Below are positions 14,272 to 25,885 of a DNA stretch of 64,000 nt, one piece after another. Positions within the stretch are counted from its first letter, which is position 1. The number at the start of each line of letters is the position of its first letter. Source of the stretch: Ashinkailepas kermadecensis (lineage: Eukaryota; Arthropoda; Thecostraca; Neolepadidae); contig JAOTOM010004874.1 of the NCBI GenBank assembly GCA_034440615.1, positions 310,001 to 374,000 on the forward strand, read 5' to 3'. The translations under genes and the position numbers were made by a program. The notes beneath the pieces are model-generated. The model was not told where the DNA came from and ran no database searches. It saw only the letters and a list, made by a program, of their open reading frames with translations.

Positions 14272-14895
14272 TCTTTGGACCGTTTCTTTCCATGCGATGC
14301 CATAAGCATAATGCTAAATTTCACAAAGTTGGAGGAGGGACGTGCTCCCTCCGTCCCCTGTCGTGACGACCCCATGCCTAACCCTCCCCGTGCAAAAAGA
14401 ATACAAGAAGTTCATTCCGGCCCCCTTAAGGCAATTATGTGTGCGCCACTAAGCCATTGTTCAAATATGGCTCGCAATAATTTCGCCAATCTCAGCAAGG
14501 ACAACTTCGCCCAATGGTGCTTGACACGGTGCTCCCAAATAGGCTTTTATATGGATGCCTGCAAACTAGCCAACACATGGCCGTCTGTACGTGCCAGCCA
14601 GCATACTTGACCTCCCTTGTGATACTTCCTCGATGACGATCGCAACTGTGCCCAACAGAAGGTCACCGGTACCAACCGGTCTCCAACAGCAGCAGCAGGT
14701 CATCATACACCAACAGCAAGTCACTCTTCCATATTGCTTTTAGTTCATCATATTGTTCCTCCACCATATTGTTCACGGATTACACCACACCTCCGCCCAA
14801 CCCTCTTCTGCGCCATCACCGCTCAACTGCAACAGGTTCAGCTCGGGCACATCGCGACCAGTCCAGATACAACGTTTTGTACGTGCAACGTGAGG
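14272..14895. other. Unassigned sequence
   Basis: Mixed composition, with CAACAGCAGCAGCAGGT-type short trinucleotide repetition near 14685-14700. No gene recognised. Confidence 0.4.
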
Positions 14896-15330
14896 CCATG
14901 GCGATAATGGAGGAGCGAGAACGTCGCGGGGCGGGAAGGCCGCGTGGACGAAGATTCCTCCGGCCTCGGCGGGCCACTCGGATGAAGGACGCCGCGGGCG
15001 GCAGCGGGTCGCGCTGGCCGCCCGCGCCGCGGGCTGAGGCGGCAACTGTTACGGCCCACGCCGCGGGCGACGGCGGGGCCGCTCGCTGCGGCGGCGGCGG
15101 CGGGGGCGAGGCGGTCGCGAAGGCCGCCGCTCGGTCGTCGCGCTAGGTCGGCGGACGGCCTTGTGGGCGTCACGGCCGACGTCCGCCTTTGTGCGGCCGC
15201 GCCCACTGCGCCGCGACCGGCCCGTACATGCACCGCTTCTATCTGGTGACCTCGCCGCCGCAGCCGGACCTGGCCAGATACCGGCCCCGATACGACGCCA
15301 CACAGCAAGCGCTCTAACGGGCCACCCACC
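14896..15330. other. GC-rich, CpG-dense block
   Basis: Local GC-rich island with GGCGGCGGCGGCGGGGGCG near 15090. Overlapping Arg- and Pro-rich open frames on both strands have no recognisable domain. Confidence 0.6.
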
Positions 15331-15584
15331 ACGCGCATGACGTTTCCGGTAAAGGCGCCAATCAGATAGCACAACTGTTTCGTGTGATATCACTTTGTTG
15401 CGACAGACTTTAACGCACACCTTGCGAAGCGAGAACAATGCCAGAGGCGATGTCGGCTTGTGAAGCCAATTCGGCGGGCTGTTGGCACTGGATGATTTGT
15501 TGTCTTGTGCTGGCGTCTTTCGACGCAGCGGTTCAGAAGCAACCACTCGGATAAGTTCATCTTCAATCGTCGGAGGAGTATATA

Positions 15585-15800
15585 CATCATCAGTAGGAGG
15601 AGCAGCACTTCATAAGCAGGAGGAGTAGCACTTCATCAGTAGGAGGAGCAGTTGGGTCATCATCAGGTGGAGAGATCAGTACATCATCAGGTGGAGAGAG
15701 CAGTATATCATCAGTCGGGGGAGCAGTACATCATCAGTCGGGGGAGCAGTACAACATCAGTCGATGGAGCAGTACATCATGAGTCAGAGTCCATCAGTCG
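15585..15800. repeat. Imperfect ~23-bp tandem repeat
   Basis: Degenerate units built on ATCATCAGTCGGGGGAGCAG and CAGTAC, about nine copies, more variable at the left (AGTAGGAGGAGCAGCACTTC). Confidence 0.85.
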
Positions 15801-16739
15801 GAAGATCTAATGTCACTCGGATGCTACCGCCGGGGCTCCTCCGGATACGACCTGACAGGCTTGGCTGTTTTGTCAGGTTTGTATGGGTGATGCCGTGTCT
15901 ACCCCGACGGCAAGGTGGGCTGGTCCAAGCTGTCTGACTGGTATTTCTATCCGCAGACGCTCTGCTCTCAGTGATGTCGTTGACGCGACAATCTGCAGAT
16001 GGATCACCACCGCCGTGGTAGAGGATTGCTTATCCCTAAATCCCTAAGATTGTTTCCGATAGCAACTCACGAAAGAAAACGTCGCTAAGCTTCGCATTCC
16101 GCTCAAGACACTTTTTCATCTATAAATAGGCTTGTTGAACTTGAAGGGACATCAAGATTGGGGTGTCTATCCAGAGGCTGAAGGAACCGCCAGCAGCCAG
16201 CGAGTGTTGTACTGTTGCACTAGGTGTGGAGTTGCTGATATCAAGATAGCCGATATATTTTCCATCTGTGAATATATGATACAACATATGTGCAACGTTT
16301 GCCGGATTTTGTGCAAGGATTTTGTGCAAGCTCTTCTAAAGTGGTGAAATCTGGAGTTTGATGGTTATGACAAAAGGTGCTTCATTGTCAAAAAATGACC
16401 TGGCTGCAATTAGGTTCACAATGCGCAGTTCATATAACGTTTGCGGATTAAATTAGCGTTGAACAAACTCGAAATGCTTATATGACGAACATGCTAGGGC
16501 TGGTATTGAGATTCGTTGCAAACTGAACCAATGGCAAACACAACCCACATGCGATATCAGCATCCAAGGCAGCTCAGAAGGAAACTCAACGCATGTTCAA
16601 CCAGCTTTATGCCCTAACTCAACCCGACCACAACCAATGCCAAATATAAACTCCGCTCGGGGCCAAACTATTCAGTTCGTGCACTCAGCTGCAGCTGAAG
16701 GCTTTCCAGATTTGGACGTAAATAAAGTCTTGCCCATGA
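15801..16739. other. Unassigned sequence
   Basis: AT-richer sequence without recognisable genes or repeats. Confidence 0.4.
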
Positions 16740-16830
16740 CAGGCGTGGACCCACTGAAGGTCACTAAGCGTACCCGCTCAGATCTGGACGCATCCCGGGT
16801 TCAAATACCGAAGAGTCAGTGTTTATTATA
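16740..16830 (+). mobile_element. Possible tRNA-derived SINE head
   Basis: GGTTCAAATAC at about 16799-16809 matches the Pol III B box (GGTTCRANNCC) at all but one site, and CACTAAGCGTACCCGCTCAG about 35 bases upstream resembles the A-box and anticodon-stem part of a tRNA. The stems do not pair fully, so it is not a functional tRNA. No second copy was seen in the window. Confidence 0.35.
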
Positions 16831-18424
16831 GTACATTTGACTGATGCCGTAGTCCACGACCCGCCCCTTCCGTCCAATTTGAGCCGAGGGGCCGTTATGG
16901 GAGGTAACTGCCACTTGTCTGGTACGACTGTTTGACAGACATGCCCAGCACAATCCTGCTTAACTTCTTAACGGCAATTTATATATATATATATATATAT
17001 ACTGTTTTTATTCCTGCACAGATCTTGTGCATTCTATCCGCAGTGCGGCTGCGAGCTATTTAGACGGATTTCTAGGCTGGGAAAGCTTGGCAAGTTTCGG
17101 TTGCCAAGCTTGGCAAGTTTCGGTTCGGTCTGCTCTGCTGTATTTTAGTGATTCTTGAACACTACATTGCTCTGACTGGCAAGTATGAATAATCATTAGG
17201 TTTTCAACTGCCCTGGGACCGCGGACCCTATTTTAGTATTTTAGTATGCTAACATGGTGAAATATACACTTGGCTCCTGTATGCTATCACACTATCACAC
17301 ATTTTACTATTCTATGGCCAATACAAATAGAAACACCAGTTTTCCCCGTTTCTTCGCTATGCACATGGAAAGCAACTATAGCAACTATAGCAACTATAGC
17401 AACTATAGCAACTATATCAACAACTATAAGCAACTATCTGTGCAGTTACGTCCCGTGCTTGCGTTTTTCCAGTTCCATTTCATCCAGTTTCTGCTACTTT
17501 ACGTTTCAAACTTGTCGAGAGATTGCTCCAGGAGAGAATTTTGGATGATAACAACTTGTTTCGGGGAAGGGGATGTTTATGAAACAAGATATAAAATATA
17601 TCCAATGTTTGGTGTTGTAATTCTAAGCATTGATGCCAGCTATTTTGTTAGTTTTGAAATTTATTGTCGGATCAGGAAGTGCAATTTTCTGTCGATTAAT
17701 ATAAAGAAACCAACGACTTTTAACCCATCCCGGAGCCTCCGGATTTGACCGTTCAGCCCATGAGCTAGCCCATGTGTATTTCTGTACCTCCGCCGTGTCC
17801 GGTAGAGCTGTATTCCTGTTACTGCATGTTCGTGCTATTCCCGTTCCTGTTACTGAATTGAACAGGAACAGGATCATGTTACTTTGATACTTGAATCCTG
17901 TTACTGAAACGTGCTCCCATTGTCGCTCGTGTCCCATTTCCGCATCCTTCAGCACAGTGGCTTCAGGCTTTCCACCGTTTCGAATGGACCAATGCCCGTG
18001 ATTTGAGCCGACAAATGTTGCTATTGCGGCTCATAGAGTGGCCATTTTGTTGCACTTCCAGTCAACTAGTTTGGGGAGACCAAACGGTTTCGGACGGACT
18101 AAACAACCACATACTAGTGAAAATTGCCTTGGCTTTCGGAATTTGGAAACACCCGACGACTTTGGTGTGCAATAGGTCTTTGAATAGCATTAAAGCAAAT
18201 GCTATGCTAGTTCAGCATATTCAGTCTAAGAGTAAGCCACTTCTTGTTTTGCTTCAACTTGATCAGCTCAGCATGCCTGGCCTGAATGTAACTTCACCGG
18301 AATTCGCCAGCGAAAGTTGGGATATTTTGCGGTGTCAGGCTTGATTTACCACTCGCTGCGAAGTTCTGTGCTGTTTTGCGGCGCTGTCAAATGCAGTGTT
18401 GTTGTACGTGTCGGTTGGTTGGCT
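16831..18424. other. Unassigned AT-rich sequence with two small repeats
   Basis: Holds a (TA)n run at about 16980-17001 and a 9-bp repeat (AGCAACTAT)n at 17371-17440 with about six units. Otherwise nothing recognised. Confidence 0.5.
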
Positions 18425-18590
18425 GGCTGGGTTTTTTTTCGACGAGTCGACTGCTTCGGCCACAAAGCGCTGCCAACCTCTCACTCCGACTGGTCGCGGG
18501 CGAGGAGCAGTGACAGGTGGGACTCGAAACCGCATCCTTTCTGTTGGGAGACGAGAAGCTGACAGTGGACTAGTCGCCCCTTGCTTTAGG
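18425..18590 (-). mobile_element. Probable tRNA-derived SINE
   Basis: Read on the minus strand: a tRNA-like head (GACTAGTCCACTGTCAGC, then CTCCCAACAGAAAGGATGC) with a B box GTTTCGAGTCC one base off consensus. An unrelated GC-richer body follows, then a run of A and an (AACC)-like tail near 18425. Order and spacing fit a tRNA-derived SINE. No target duplication was defined. Confidence 0.5.
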
Positions 18591-19381
18591 TGGCTGCCAT
18601 ATTGTGTGCTTCTCTATCGTCCACAAAGTGGTGCATTGTGCGGTTGGGGTGCGCGAAAGATGGGTGTATCCAGCAGTTATTAGTGCCTCGTTGTAAGGCG
18701 TACACTTTCGGCGTACCCATTGATGTAGAAGTACGCTCCATGGGCAATTCCGCCATCCAGTGAAGAGAGGCGATGTTCGCAAGAAATCCAGCATTTCCAT
18801 GGTAGCTAGGGAGATGGGAGTTTCTTAGCTTGAGGCTGAGAGCGTCTCTAGTCAGATCAGCACAGACAATTGCACCCAAATAAAGTATATACAAATAGCA
18901 CAATGTGTCATTTTGTATAGTTTCGGCCTACCTTGACATGGCAACATACGGGATATAAATATTACCCGCGTAAGATAACCTATACGACGAAGATGCTTTC
19001 CACAGTAAGGTCGGGCTGGGAGCGGTGGCACAGTTGGCAGCAACGCAAAAACGTCGGCTGTTGGCTGAATCTGAAGTTTCAGCTGACAGTCAAATTTCCA
19101 TTTGAAGCCCGGTATCTGACAACTTACCAGTCAATATTAACATTTTTATTCGCAAAGTATGATGCGCACCTAAAAATCAATGAGAACACCTTAGAAAACA
19201 AATCGTCGCCGTGCTCGCCTCTTTTTGTGCACCGATTTATTTGCTGACGGTATCGAGAAAGAAGATGGCATGATACCCACGCCCACGAGAATGCACATCG
19301 CGCTGTTGCTGCAACTGCACCAGCAGCGCAAGGCTGTGCAGAACAGCCGCCTCACCAACGCCAACTGAGCCGGACGTGCTT
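18591..19381. other. Unassigned sequence
   Basis: No recognisable gene or repeat. Confidence 0.4.
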
Positions 19382-19615
19382 CAGATCGGAGCGCACGCGG
19401 CCACTCTCGACATACACAGTCAGCTCTCTGAGCTGAGTGGCACCGGGTCATGGGGTTCACGCGCCGTGCGACAGGGGCTGCGTCACAGTCTGAAGCGTTC
19501 CAGATCGGAGCGCACGCGGCCACTCTCGACATACACAGTCACGTCTGTGAGCTGAGTAGCACCAGGTGACGGGGTCCACGCGCCGTGCGACACGGACCGG
19601 GGTCACAGTCGTCGG
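19382..19615. repeat. Two-copy 119-bp tandem duplication
   Basis: CAGATCGGAGCGCACGCGGC recurs at 19382 and 19501, followed in both by CTCGACATACACAGTCA and GCGCCGTGCGACA. The copies are about 90% alike by eye. It leads directly into the 34-bp array. Confidence 0.88.
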
Positions 19616-19689
19616 GGTCGCACCAGAAGACCTGACCACGGCCGTGGCAGACGGACAGGCCACAGCTGCGCCGGTTGGCCCTGGCGGAG

Positions 19690-20030
19690 AAGCCCAAGCC
19701 GTACCAGTGGGCCGCGGCAGACGGCTGGCCGTCTGCACCGGCCGGCCGCGGGAGAAGGCTGGCCATCTGCCCCGGCTGACCGCGGGAGAAGGCTGGCCGT
19801 CTGCACCGGCTGACCGCGGCAGAGGGCTGGCCGTCTGCACCGGCTGGCCGCGGGAGAAGGCTGGCCATCTGCCCCGGCTGACCGCGGGAGAAGGCTGGCC
19901 GTCTGCACCGGCTGGCCGCGGCAGAGGGCTGGCCGTCTGCACCGGCTGGCCGCGGCAGATGGCTGGCCGTCTGCACCGGCTGGCCGCGGTAGAGGGCTGG
20001 CCGTCTGCACCGGCTGGCCGCCATGAGGCG
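19690..20030. repeat. 34-bp minisatellite, about 10 copies
   Basis: The unit carries GGCTGGCCGTCTGCACCGGC, TGGCCGCGG and GAGAA or CAGAG. Because 34 is not divisible by 3, three units make 34 codons and every frame on both strands stays open (PVQTASPLPR-like repeats). This is a repeat artefact, not a protein. Confidence 0.95.
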
Positions 20031-20514
20031 GCAGCAGCAGGGCGGGTGCCGAGGGGCATGGGTGAGTGACCTCGGAGCGGCGTAATTGGCAGCGCCGGAT
20101 ACCGGCGGCTCGGCGGAATCCTTGCCGGCGTCCATGTGACTCAGCCGGCTGCCATTTCCGGTGGCACCGGCGGACTGGGGCTGCCCTTGACTGGCACCTC
20201 GGGGGAGGTGTCCGGCCTCGGTTCAGCGTCCGCCTCATGACGATGGCGTGCTAGTATGGAGATGGCGTTCAGGGTGAATCCGCCCGTTGATGATCAAGTC
20301 TAGAGTGAATACGCCCGATAATGATGGTCTATGGGATGATTGATTGCATTTGGTGGTTTGAGGCGTAGCGATCACGTTTGTCGTATCAGGTGGATCCGAC
20401 TGAAGATGGTAACGTGCCATGTGAATCTGACTGATAGGGAAGACATGCTCGGTAGATACAATCGATAATGATGACGTGACGAGTTCCGACGACGACCATG
20501 ATGACACCGTTCAT
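20031..20514. other. Unassigned sequence between two arrays
   Basis: GC-rich to about 20230, then mixed with scattered GATGATG motifs that grade into the next array. Confidence 0.4.
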
Positions 20515-21163
20515 GACGCCCGTTGTCCTCTACCGATGACGATTCCTACTGCCCTCTACCAATAATGACGCTTGCGCTGACCTCTACCGATGCTGATGTC
20601 TGCTGCCCTCTACCAATAATGACGCCCGCGCTGCTCTCTACCGATGATGATGCCCGCTGCCATCTACCGATGATGATGCCCGCTGTTCTCTACCGATGAT
20701 AATGCCCGCTGCCATCTACCGATGATGATGCCCGCTGTCCTCTACCGATGCTAATACCCGCTGCCATCTACCGATGATGATGCCCGCTGCCATCTACCGA
20801 TGATGATGCCCGCTGCCCTCTACCGATGATGATGCCCGCTGTCCTCTACCGATGATAATACCCGCTGCCATCTACCGATGATGATGCCCGCTGCCATCTA
20901 CCGATGGTGATGCCCGCTGCCCTCTACCGATGATGATTCCCGCTGTCCTCTACCGATGATAATACCTCTCCATTACCGTGATGTGTGCCATCTACCGATG
21001 ATGATGCCCGCTGCCCTCTACCGATGATGATGCCCGCTGCCCTCTACCGATGATGATGCCCGCTGTCCTCTACCGATGATAATGCCCGCTGCCATCTACC
21101 GATGATGATGCCCGCTGCCCTCTACCGATGATGATGCCCGCTGCCCTCTACCGATGATGGCAA
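20515..21163. repeat. 26-bp minisatellite, about 25 copies
   Basis: The unit carries TGATGATGCCCGCTGCC and CTCTACCGA, with a variable centre (CCATC, CCCTC or TCCTC). The first units (20515-20640) are more diverged. Confidence 0.95.
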
Positions 21164-21860
21164 AGTTAGCGGCGGATTCATCGTTGATGATACTTGCTCG
21201 TACAGGATAGTCTTAGGGCCCAAATTCTCACTTGGCATAGTAGATGGCGTTAAATGAGTACTTCCTTTCTGGGCAGAAGTATGGCTATTGCTCTATTATT
21301 TCGTACATTCGCTCTTGAAACCAGACTCTATCATTCCGCTGCGTCGATTTGATGCGAAAAATATAATTCCGGCTAATTTATTTTAACAAAAAGAACACCC
21401 GGCAGTAAATGGTACGGAAAGCTAATCAGCGAAACGTGGTCCGTGGTTTCGTCTTTATTTAGACACCATGCTTGATTGCATGCTTCAGGAAATTAGTCGC
21501 GTCACCATAGATAATGGTCGAAAAAGTCCCGTTATAGGCGTTGTCATCACGGACATTATGCCTTCCAGAACATTAATCTCCGGTTTGTTCGGTTTGTTCG
21601 GGAATACAGTCAGGCGGCAGTTAGCTGGCTTTAGCCAGGCTGCCACGCCTGGAAGTGACTGTCGCTTGTTCACCTGTCAATGTAAACGTTCATGTCTCGG
21701 CATAATAATCGCACACACAGGCCACAACACAAAAGGAAATTTTGTGGGTCTTGTCATCTTGAGCTCTTCCTGTTATATTATATTACTTGTTTGCCTTGAG
21801 TTCGCGTCAACCGCAAAGAGATAACCGGAACAATGACATTGGCAGGAACCAACATAGCGG
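21164..21860. other. Unassigned sequence
   Basis: Mixed composition. Open frames up to 118 codons show no domain. Confidence 0.4.
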
Positions 21861-22570
21861 GCGTTCACCATCTCCGAACCGCCCGGCCGCGGCCGGGCGG
21901 GCTCGTACTCAGTGTGAGTCACGTGCCGGGCGGCCCACGTGGCGCAGGCAGACCACGTGCTCCGGCCGGCCAGCAGGCGGGCGGCAGCCGACGGCCGAGC
22001 ACGCGATGCCGCGCCAAAAGCGCCGCGGTCGGTCTCGCGGTGGCGCCATTTCGAGGCGCCCGCGCTACACGCCGACAGGGGGGGGGGAGCTGGTCGGCGA
22101 TGTGCGTCGCTCACTTGGGCAGGCCGCCGGCGCCGGGGTCACGACCCGGCTACCACGGGCACCAGGTGCGCGTGAGAGCCGCGCCGCGGCCGCTGTCCGG
22201 AGGCGGCGCGGCCGGCGATTGGCTGTCGGCTCGCGCCGTCCGGCGGCGGGGTTGTTGGCCCGCTTCCCGGTGGCCTTGAGTGCTGGAAGGCAGATGGCGC
22301 GCCGCAGGTGGCCGTGTCAGGGGTCGCTCCAGGTCTGCAGGACGTTCGCCCTGCGCAGACACGCGGTCGCTCCCAAGAGTCCATGTCTAGGGGGCTGGGC
22401 AGGCGGTAATCGAATAATGGAGGGTACGATGAGGGGTGTCTGGTCCGGCCGGGGAGCGGCGCGGAAGAAAAAAACCGTCGGATGCCGGCCAGACGGGGCG
22501 GGACGAGCGTTTTCCACCAGTCTGGTTTTTTTCCCTCGCGGCCATCCGGGTGTGGGGCGGAATCCTTGAT
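21861..22570. other. GC-rich, CpG-dense block
   Basis: Strongly GC-rich with a 12-base G run near 22080 and several CACGTG or CACGTGC sites near 21915-21960. Open frames up to 260 codons are Arg- and Gly-rich with overlapping alternatives. No domain recognised. Confidence 0.6.
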
Positions 22571-23399
22571 CTTCCTTTTGTGGACTTCCCCACACCTCGT
22601 GCCTTCCCAAGCTCCGTACCAAGCTGTTGACTGGGGAGGACAAGGGTGTGTAACTGGGGAAATGCGGAGTCAATGTTACACATACCTAAAATAGGATTAT
22701 TTCAATTCATTTCCAACATTCAATTCACAGACCAGTTATATTTTGGTATATTATGTAAGTCCGGCACTTAGACCGTATGGCATAGATGTATGTATCGTAT
22801 TAATGTAACACATATGTCGATTTATCGACCAATGTCCTACATCATGAAATTACAATCGACTGAGAAAATGTATCATTTATTCGCTTACTTGAAGAAATTC
22901 GGGGCAGTTCCGAATTAGGGGTAATGTCTAAATTAAGGATTTGGCGGATCATCGCGTGTCGGAATGCTTATCTAATGCATTTCACCAAAGACTCCTCCAA
23001 ATGGAGAAGGCTATGTCATTGGCTTCCTGGAGAAAAAATGTTGAGATTGGTAGTTGGGCTGCTTTTAGGTGCTCGATTTTAGCGATGACTGTAAGCCATG
23101 ACTGAAAGCCATGACTGGAATGTCGTTTCTTTTTCCTCACATTTCTGCAAAGCCTACACTTGGAAATAAACTGAGGTGAAACATTTGGCCCACGTTCGCA
23201 AGAAACGCTACATTTGTACACAATGATCGATCCTTTTCAATTCCATCAAAGACACATTAAAATAAGCCAGATCAAATTGTGTCGACCTGACTAAGAACAG
23301 GTTACAGGGCTAAACGGGCCCATTGATTCAAAATTGACTTTCCAAATATCCTGCATGCTATATATAAGTGGAAATTGCGTGCTTACACCACCTTCAGCA
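22571..23399. other. Unassigned AT-rich sequence
   Basis: Nothing recognised. Confidence 0.4.
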
Positions 23400-23480
23400 C
23401 TGTCGCGTGCCATTTGGCATCATGTTGGCGTGCCACTTGGCATCATGCTGGCGTGCAATCTGGCATCAAGTTCGCGCGTA
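23400..23480. repeat. ~27-bp tandem triplication
   Basis: Three diverged units with TTGGCATCATG(T/C)TGGCGTGCCA cores. It lies just left of the palindrome at 23527-23554. Confidence 0.75.
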
Positions 23481-23526
23481 TGACTTTGACACTGTCATGC
23501 TTATAGCTAGCTATGCTTAGTGCTTG

Positions 23527-23554
23527 GCTAGCATGCTTAGCTAAGCATGCTAGC
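23527..23554. repeat. Perfect 28-bp palindrome
   Basis: From GCTAGCATGCTTAG to its exact reverse complement with no spacer. It contains NheI-like GCTAGC and SphI-like GCATGC sites in mirror order. Confidence 0.95.
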
Positions 23555-23780
23555 ATGCCTAGCTTAGTAACAGGAGGGACACGCGGCCAGCTTCCCAATA
23601 TTACCGCTATCACCGATTACTCCACCGTTGGGCACGTTCACGTGCAAATGTGTACGTGCGCACGTATGGTGTCCCATGGGGCACCAATATCTCATAGTTA
23701 GCTGGGTGTGCCGTGTACGTGAGATACCTGAAAACAATGGACCCAAATGCCCTGTCGTGCTTCAATCATTTAATGGCGAC

Positions 23781-23811
23781 TTTGCCTGTGATCAATCTGA
23801 TCACAGGCAAA
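23781..23811. repeat. Short perfect hairpin (14-bp arms, 3-base loop)
   Basis: Arms TTTGCCTGTGATCA (23781-23794) and its reverse complement (23798-23811). No T tract or promoter follows, so there is no evidence of function. Confidence 0.9.
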
Positions 23812-24676
23812 TGTTCTTGAGGCATTGGGTAAAACTTGTTCATGTCCACTGAATTCCAGAGTTATTTTAAAATGCTGCCATGTAGACTTTAATGGCACTC
23901 CTCAGTTTTAAGGGAATGGCATACCGGTATCCTTCCCAACCTCACCAACATCTTTGCCAACTTTACATTCTTTCTTTTCGTGAAGCTTCCTCATTTTGTG
24001 TTCACAGGTCTATGCGAGTGAAGTATCACAAGAGGACTCTCCATTCAACAATCATCCGAGCGTTTCTTGTCGGTTCGAAGAGAAGTCGCGTCTTCAAACT
24101 CGAGAGCCGCCACAATCGTGTCGGCAAGTGTGTGCCAAAAATGTGACGACCGTTGTTGACAGCTGTAAACCGCACGACTTATCAAATGGCAAAAGGATGG
24201 CGATTCCCAGGCAATTCTCACGGTTATGCCTGCGATAGCATGTGATCTTCTATACACAGAAACATCGCTTAGTTGATGAGTCGTGATTGTGGTGGCATTG
24301 TCGGTCGGGTTGAGCTGGTACAAATAGCGGGACACGTCACGTGTCCCGCTCGTACACGTGACCTTCCCTGTCACGTCACGCCACCTTCGAGTCCTCCCTG
24401 CTAAGACAAACTTCAGTGCCATGTGGTATGCTACGCGGATTAAGGAGCAGACAACGCGACGGAACTCCTTGTGTACCATATAATTTGGCGGACCGTGCAG
24501 GGTGGACACAGCACCATGATTAAACATTTTCTCCAAGCTTGTCTCGTAGGATAGCAAGCAAAGAAATTGTTGTGATGAAATTATCCCATATACCTCTTAA
24601 AAAACAGGAAAAAAATGAACAGGATGAATGAGGAGCTCAGGAAGGGAACAATTCGTGTCCTCTTATCGCTTCTAAA
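23812..24676. other. Unassigned sequence with one small hairpin
   Basis: AGCGGGACACG at 24326-24336 pairs with 24340-24350. Open frames show no domain. Confidence 0.45.
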
Positions 24677-24826
24677 ATTGATGTGGTATTGGTTGGGGTG
24701 CTGAGTATCGTTTGGTGATTGATGTGGTATTGGTTGGGGTGCTGAGTATCGTTTTTGTCCAGGCTAATGGTATCTTCCCTTTACCGGCTTAACCCAGATG
24801 AGGCCTGTGGCTCTTATTGAGTGTTT
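24677..24826 (+). mobile_element. Family B-related LINE 3' end fragment
   Basis: Contains GGTATCTTCCCTTTACCGGC, TTAACCCAGATG and GTGGCTCTTATTGAG, the 3' UTR end seen in the plus-strand copies near 36900, 37180 and 41720. A ~41-bp internal duplication (ATTGATGTGGTATTGG at 24677 and 24718) is private to this copy. No 8-bp tail remains. Confidence 0.75.
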
Positions 24827-24914
24827 GTTATATATAAGTGTTTATAATAATATATTAACACTCTATGACACTATCCATGACTACTTCTTGTTCGGAGACT
24901 TCAATGTCGCTCCG

Positions 24915-25680
24915 AGCGGGTGTCGAGTGTGTGTGGTTTGTGGCCGGTGGCTGGCGGGTCACACGTCGAGTGTGTGTGGTTTGTGGCCGGTGGCCGGTGG
25001 GTCACACGTCGAGTGTGTGTGGTTTGTGGCCGGTGGCCGGCGGGTCACACGTCGAGTGTGTGTGGTTTGTGGCCGGTGGCCGGCGGGTCACACGTCGAGT
25101 GTGTGTGGTTTGTGGCCCGTGGACGGCGGGTCACAGTGTCGTCCAGAATGGGTGTCGAGTGTGTGGTTTGTGGCTGGTGGCCGGTGGGTCACACGTCGAG
25201 TGTGTGTGGTTTGTGGCCGGTGGCCGGCGGGTCACACGTCGAGTGTGTGGTTTGTGGCCGGTGGTCGGCGGGTCACACGTCGAGTGTGTGTGGTTTGTGG
25301 CCCGTGGGCGTCGAGTGTGTTGGTCATAATGGCTGGTGCCTGAGAGGGTCACACGTCGAGTGTGTGTGGATTTGTGGCCCGTGGACGGTGGGTCACATGT
25401 CGTCAGAATGGGTGTCGAGTGTGTGGTTTGTGGCCCGTGGCCGGCGGGTCACACGTCGAGTGTATGTGGTTTATGGCCGGTGGTCGGCGGGTCACACGTC
25501 GAGTGTGTGTGGTTTGTGGCCCGTGGCCGGCGGGTCACAATGTCGCCCAGAGTGGGTGTCGAGTGTGTGTGGTTTGTGGCCGGTGGCCGGCGGGTCACAC
25601 GTCGAGTGTGTGTGGTTTGTGGCCCGTGGCCGGCGGGTCACACGTCGAGTGTGTGTGGTTTGTGGCCGGCGGTTCACACC
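24915..25680. repeat. 43-bp minisatellite, about 18 copies
   Basis: The unit carries GGGTCACACGTCGAGTGTG, TGTGGTTTGTGG and CCGGTGGCCGGC. A few units are interrupted by related inserts (GTCGTCCAGAATGGGTGTC at about 25138, 25400 and 25545), giving an imperfect higher order. The Val-Cys-Trp-Phe-rich frames are artefacts. Confidence 0.95.
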
Positions 25681-25799
25681 GACGTGACGGGGTGCCGTCG
25701 ACACCGCGGTGCACGGGCTCGCCGGTAGTGCACCGACGCACTTCCGACGGAAGCCCACCTGACGAGCTGACAAGCGTTACGTGCTGACGCGCGTGACGC

Positions 25800-25885
25800 G
25801 GTGCGCCCGCTGGCCGTCACAATAGTGGCCGGCCGGCTCGTCACAGTAGTGCCCGGCCAGCCTGTCACAGTAGCGGCACGCCACG
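25800..25885. repeat. ~24-bp tandem repeat, three copies
   Basis: Units GTCACA(A/G)TAGTGCCCGGCC with variable ends. A separate motif from the array just before it. Confidence 0.75.

Noticed and set aside
19457..20238. Three ~200-codon minus-strand frames and a 167-codon plus-strand frame
   Set aside because: They cover the 34-bp minisatellite, whose period keeps every frame open.
23781..23811. Hairpin as a Rho-independent terminator
   Set aside because: No T tract follows and the genome is eukaryotic.
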